Shown here: positions 63,055 to 64,000 of the stretch, piece after piece
Layout: each line of letters opens with the position of its first letter
Numbering within the stretch: the stretch's first letter is position 1
Assembly (NCBI GenBank): GCA_965222215.1
Contig: OZ244931.1
Span: 2,542,001 to 2,606,000, forward strand
DNA length: 64,000 nucleotides
DNA from: JABJAG01 sp965222215
Lineage (GTDB): Bacteria > Pseudomonadota > Alphaproteobacteria > UBA6615
Direction of reading: 5' to 3'
Notes under the pieces: generated by a model
The model's database searches: none
What the model was told of the DNA's origin: nothing
What the model saw: the letters and a program-made list of their open reading frames with translations, nothing else
Translations under genes and position numbers: made by a program

Positions 63055-64000
63055 ACCGGCACCGCGAAGGGTTCGAGGCCGGACAGACGCATGGCGGGAG
63101 GGCGCACCGGAATCTCGCGCGGCGGCAACCCTTCGACCGCGGCATGGAGCGCCGCGATGTGCGCGGGTGTCGTCCCGCAACAGCCGCCCACGATATTCAC
63201 GAGGCCGTCTTCCGCCCATTCGCGCACGTATTTTGCCGTGGTTTCCGCTTCCTCGTCGTACTCGCCGAACTCGTTCGGCAGACCCGCGTTGGGATACGCG
63301 CAAATAAAGGCATCCGCGACCCGCGACAGTTCCGCCAGATACGGCCGCATGTCTTTCGCGCCGAGTGAGCAATTCAACCCGATGGTAAGCGGTTCCGCGT
63401 GGCGAACGGAATTCCAGAACGCTTCCGGCGTCTGGCCCGTGAGCGTTCGGCCGGAAGCGTCGGTGATGGTGCCCGAAATCATGACCGGGCGCGGCTCACC
63501 GGTCTCCTCGAACAGTTCCTCCAGGCCGAAGATGCAGGCCTTGGCGTTGAGGGTGTCGAAGATGGTCTCGATCAGGAACAGGTCGACGCCCCCCGACAGC
63601 AGCGCACGCGCTGCCTGCTTGTAGGATTCCTTGAGCGTGTCGAAGTCGATGGCGCGATAGCCCGGGTCGTTCACGTCGGGGGAAATGGATGTCGTCCTGT
63701 TTGTCGGGCCGATGGCGCCTGCGACCCAGCGCGGATGCCCGTCGCGCGACATGACGTCATCGCACGCCATTTTGGCCAGCCGCGCGCCCTCGACGTTGAT
63801 GACGTCGACATATTCCTCCATGCCGTAGTCGGCCTGGGAGATGGTCGTCGCGTTGAACGTGTTGGTGGCGACGATGTCCGCGCCGGCTTCCAAATAGCTC
63901 GTGTGGACGTCACGAATCGCATCGGGTGCCGTCAGGTTCAGGATATCGTTATTGCCGGTCAGGTCCTGGCCCAAGCCATCGAAATGCTTGCCGTGAAAGT
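63051..64000 (-). CDS. Methionine synthase homocysteine S-methyltransferase part, 5' end outside window
   Basis: The homocysteine-binding domain of MetH as a separate protein; the reading frame continues past the window edge, so the start is not seen. FDGLGQDLTGNNDILNLT, then GADIVATNTFNAT, is the family's N-terminal part. The zinc cysteines are in IGLNCSLGA and VGGCCGTTPAHIA. It overlaps the following metH gene by 4 bases, so both parts are made together. A two-gene arrangement is known in other alphaproteobacteria such as Caulobacter. Confidence 0.93.

Noticed and set aside
63055..63372. N-terminal extension of the metH second gene by 106 residues
   Set aside because: The extension is Arg-rich and overlaps the upstream methyltransferase domain gene; the ATGA overlap at 63051-63054 is a much better start.

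Overview
The window is a GC-rich alphaproteobacterial chromosome segment. The gene order of the division and cell-wall cluster, the FtsZ with a long linker and the tail EIPAFLRR, the split metH and the many LysR, TRAP and ABC genes suggest a free-living, heterotrophic Rhodospirillales-like bacterium. This placement is an inference from gene content and style, not from a phylogeny. I see no rRNA, tRNA, CRISPR array, insertion sequence or phage gene. No stretch without a gene is longer than about 215 bases.

Bases 1-22530 (+ strand) are core genome. The mur/fts (dcw) cluster runs from the 3' end of ftsI through murE, murF, mraY, murD, ftsW, murG, murC, murB, ddl, ftsQ, ftsA and ftsZ, mostly with 4-base start/stop overlaps. 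A strong terminator follows ftsZ. Then come lpxC, its own terminator, bamD, recN, a drug/metabolite-type (EamA) transporter gene and ligA.

Bases 22600-30400 are accessory catabolism. There is a double-cupin protein; a minus-strand set of a beta-keto acid cleavage enzyme (BKACE), a salicylyl-CoA 5-hydroxylase-like flavin monooxygenase and a hotdog thioesterase; an aminopeptidase P; and a cupin plus GMC oxidoreductase pair. Two kinds of dispersed palindromic repeat sit in the gaps.

Bases 30476-37761 are housekeeping: prmA and a uvrD/pcrA helicase (minus), a secreted trypsin-fold protein lacking two catalytic residues, a ClC channel with CBS domains, and a GGDEF protein.

Bases 37878-54066 hold the most interesting region. 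Two LysR regulators (with a DUF1127 gene between them) precede a co-directional set: hyuA, hyuB, a SsuA/TauA-type ABC transporter (binding protein, ATPase, permease), a cyanuric acid amidohydrolase/barbiturase family enzyme and a short amidase-signature hydrolase. Then follow a BASS-like carrier, a dihydroxypyridine-hydroxylase-like flavin monooxygenase, a Sel1 protein, a cupin and a cytosine-deaminase-like amidohydrolase. Together these look like uptake and stepwise opening of a nitrogen heterocycle whose identity cannot be read from sequence.

Bases 54142-60244 look like a sugar or sugar-acid module: an orphan TRAP binding protein facing a LysR gene, then a minus-strand operon of a two-subunit transketolase, a lambda-crystallin-type dehydrogenase and a zinc alcohol dehydrogenase. 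Bases 60358-64000 (minus) carry cobalamin-dependent methionine synthase split into two genes, the upstream one cut by the window edge.
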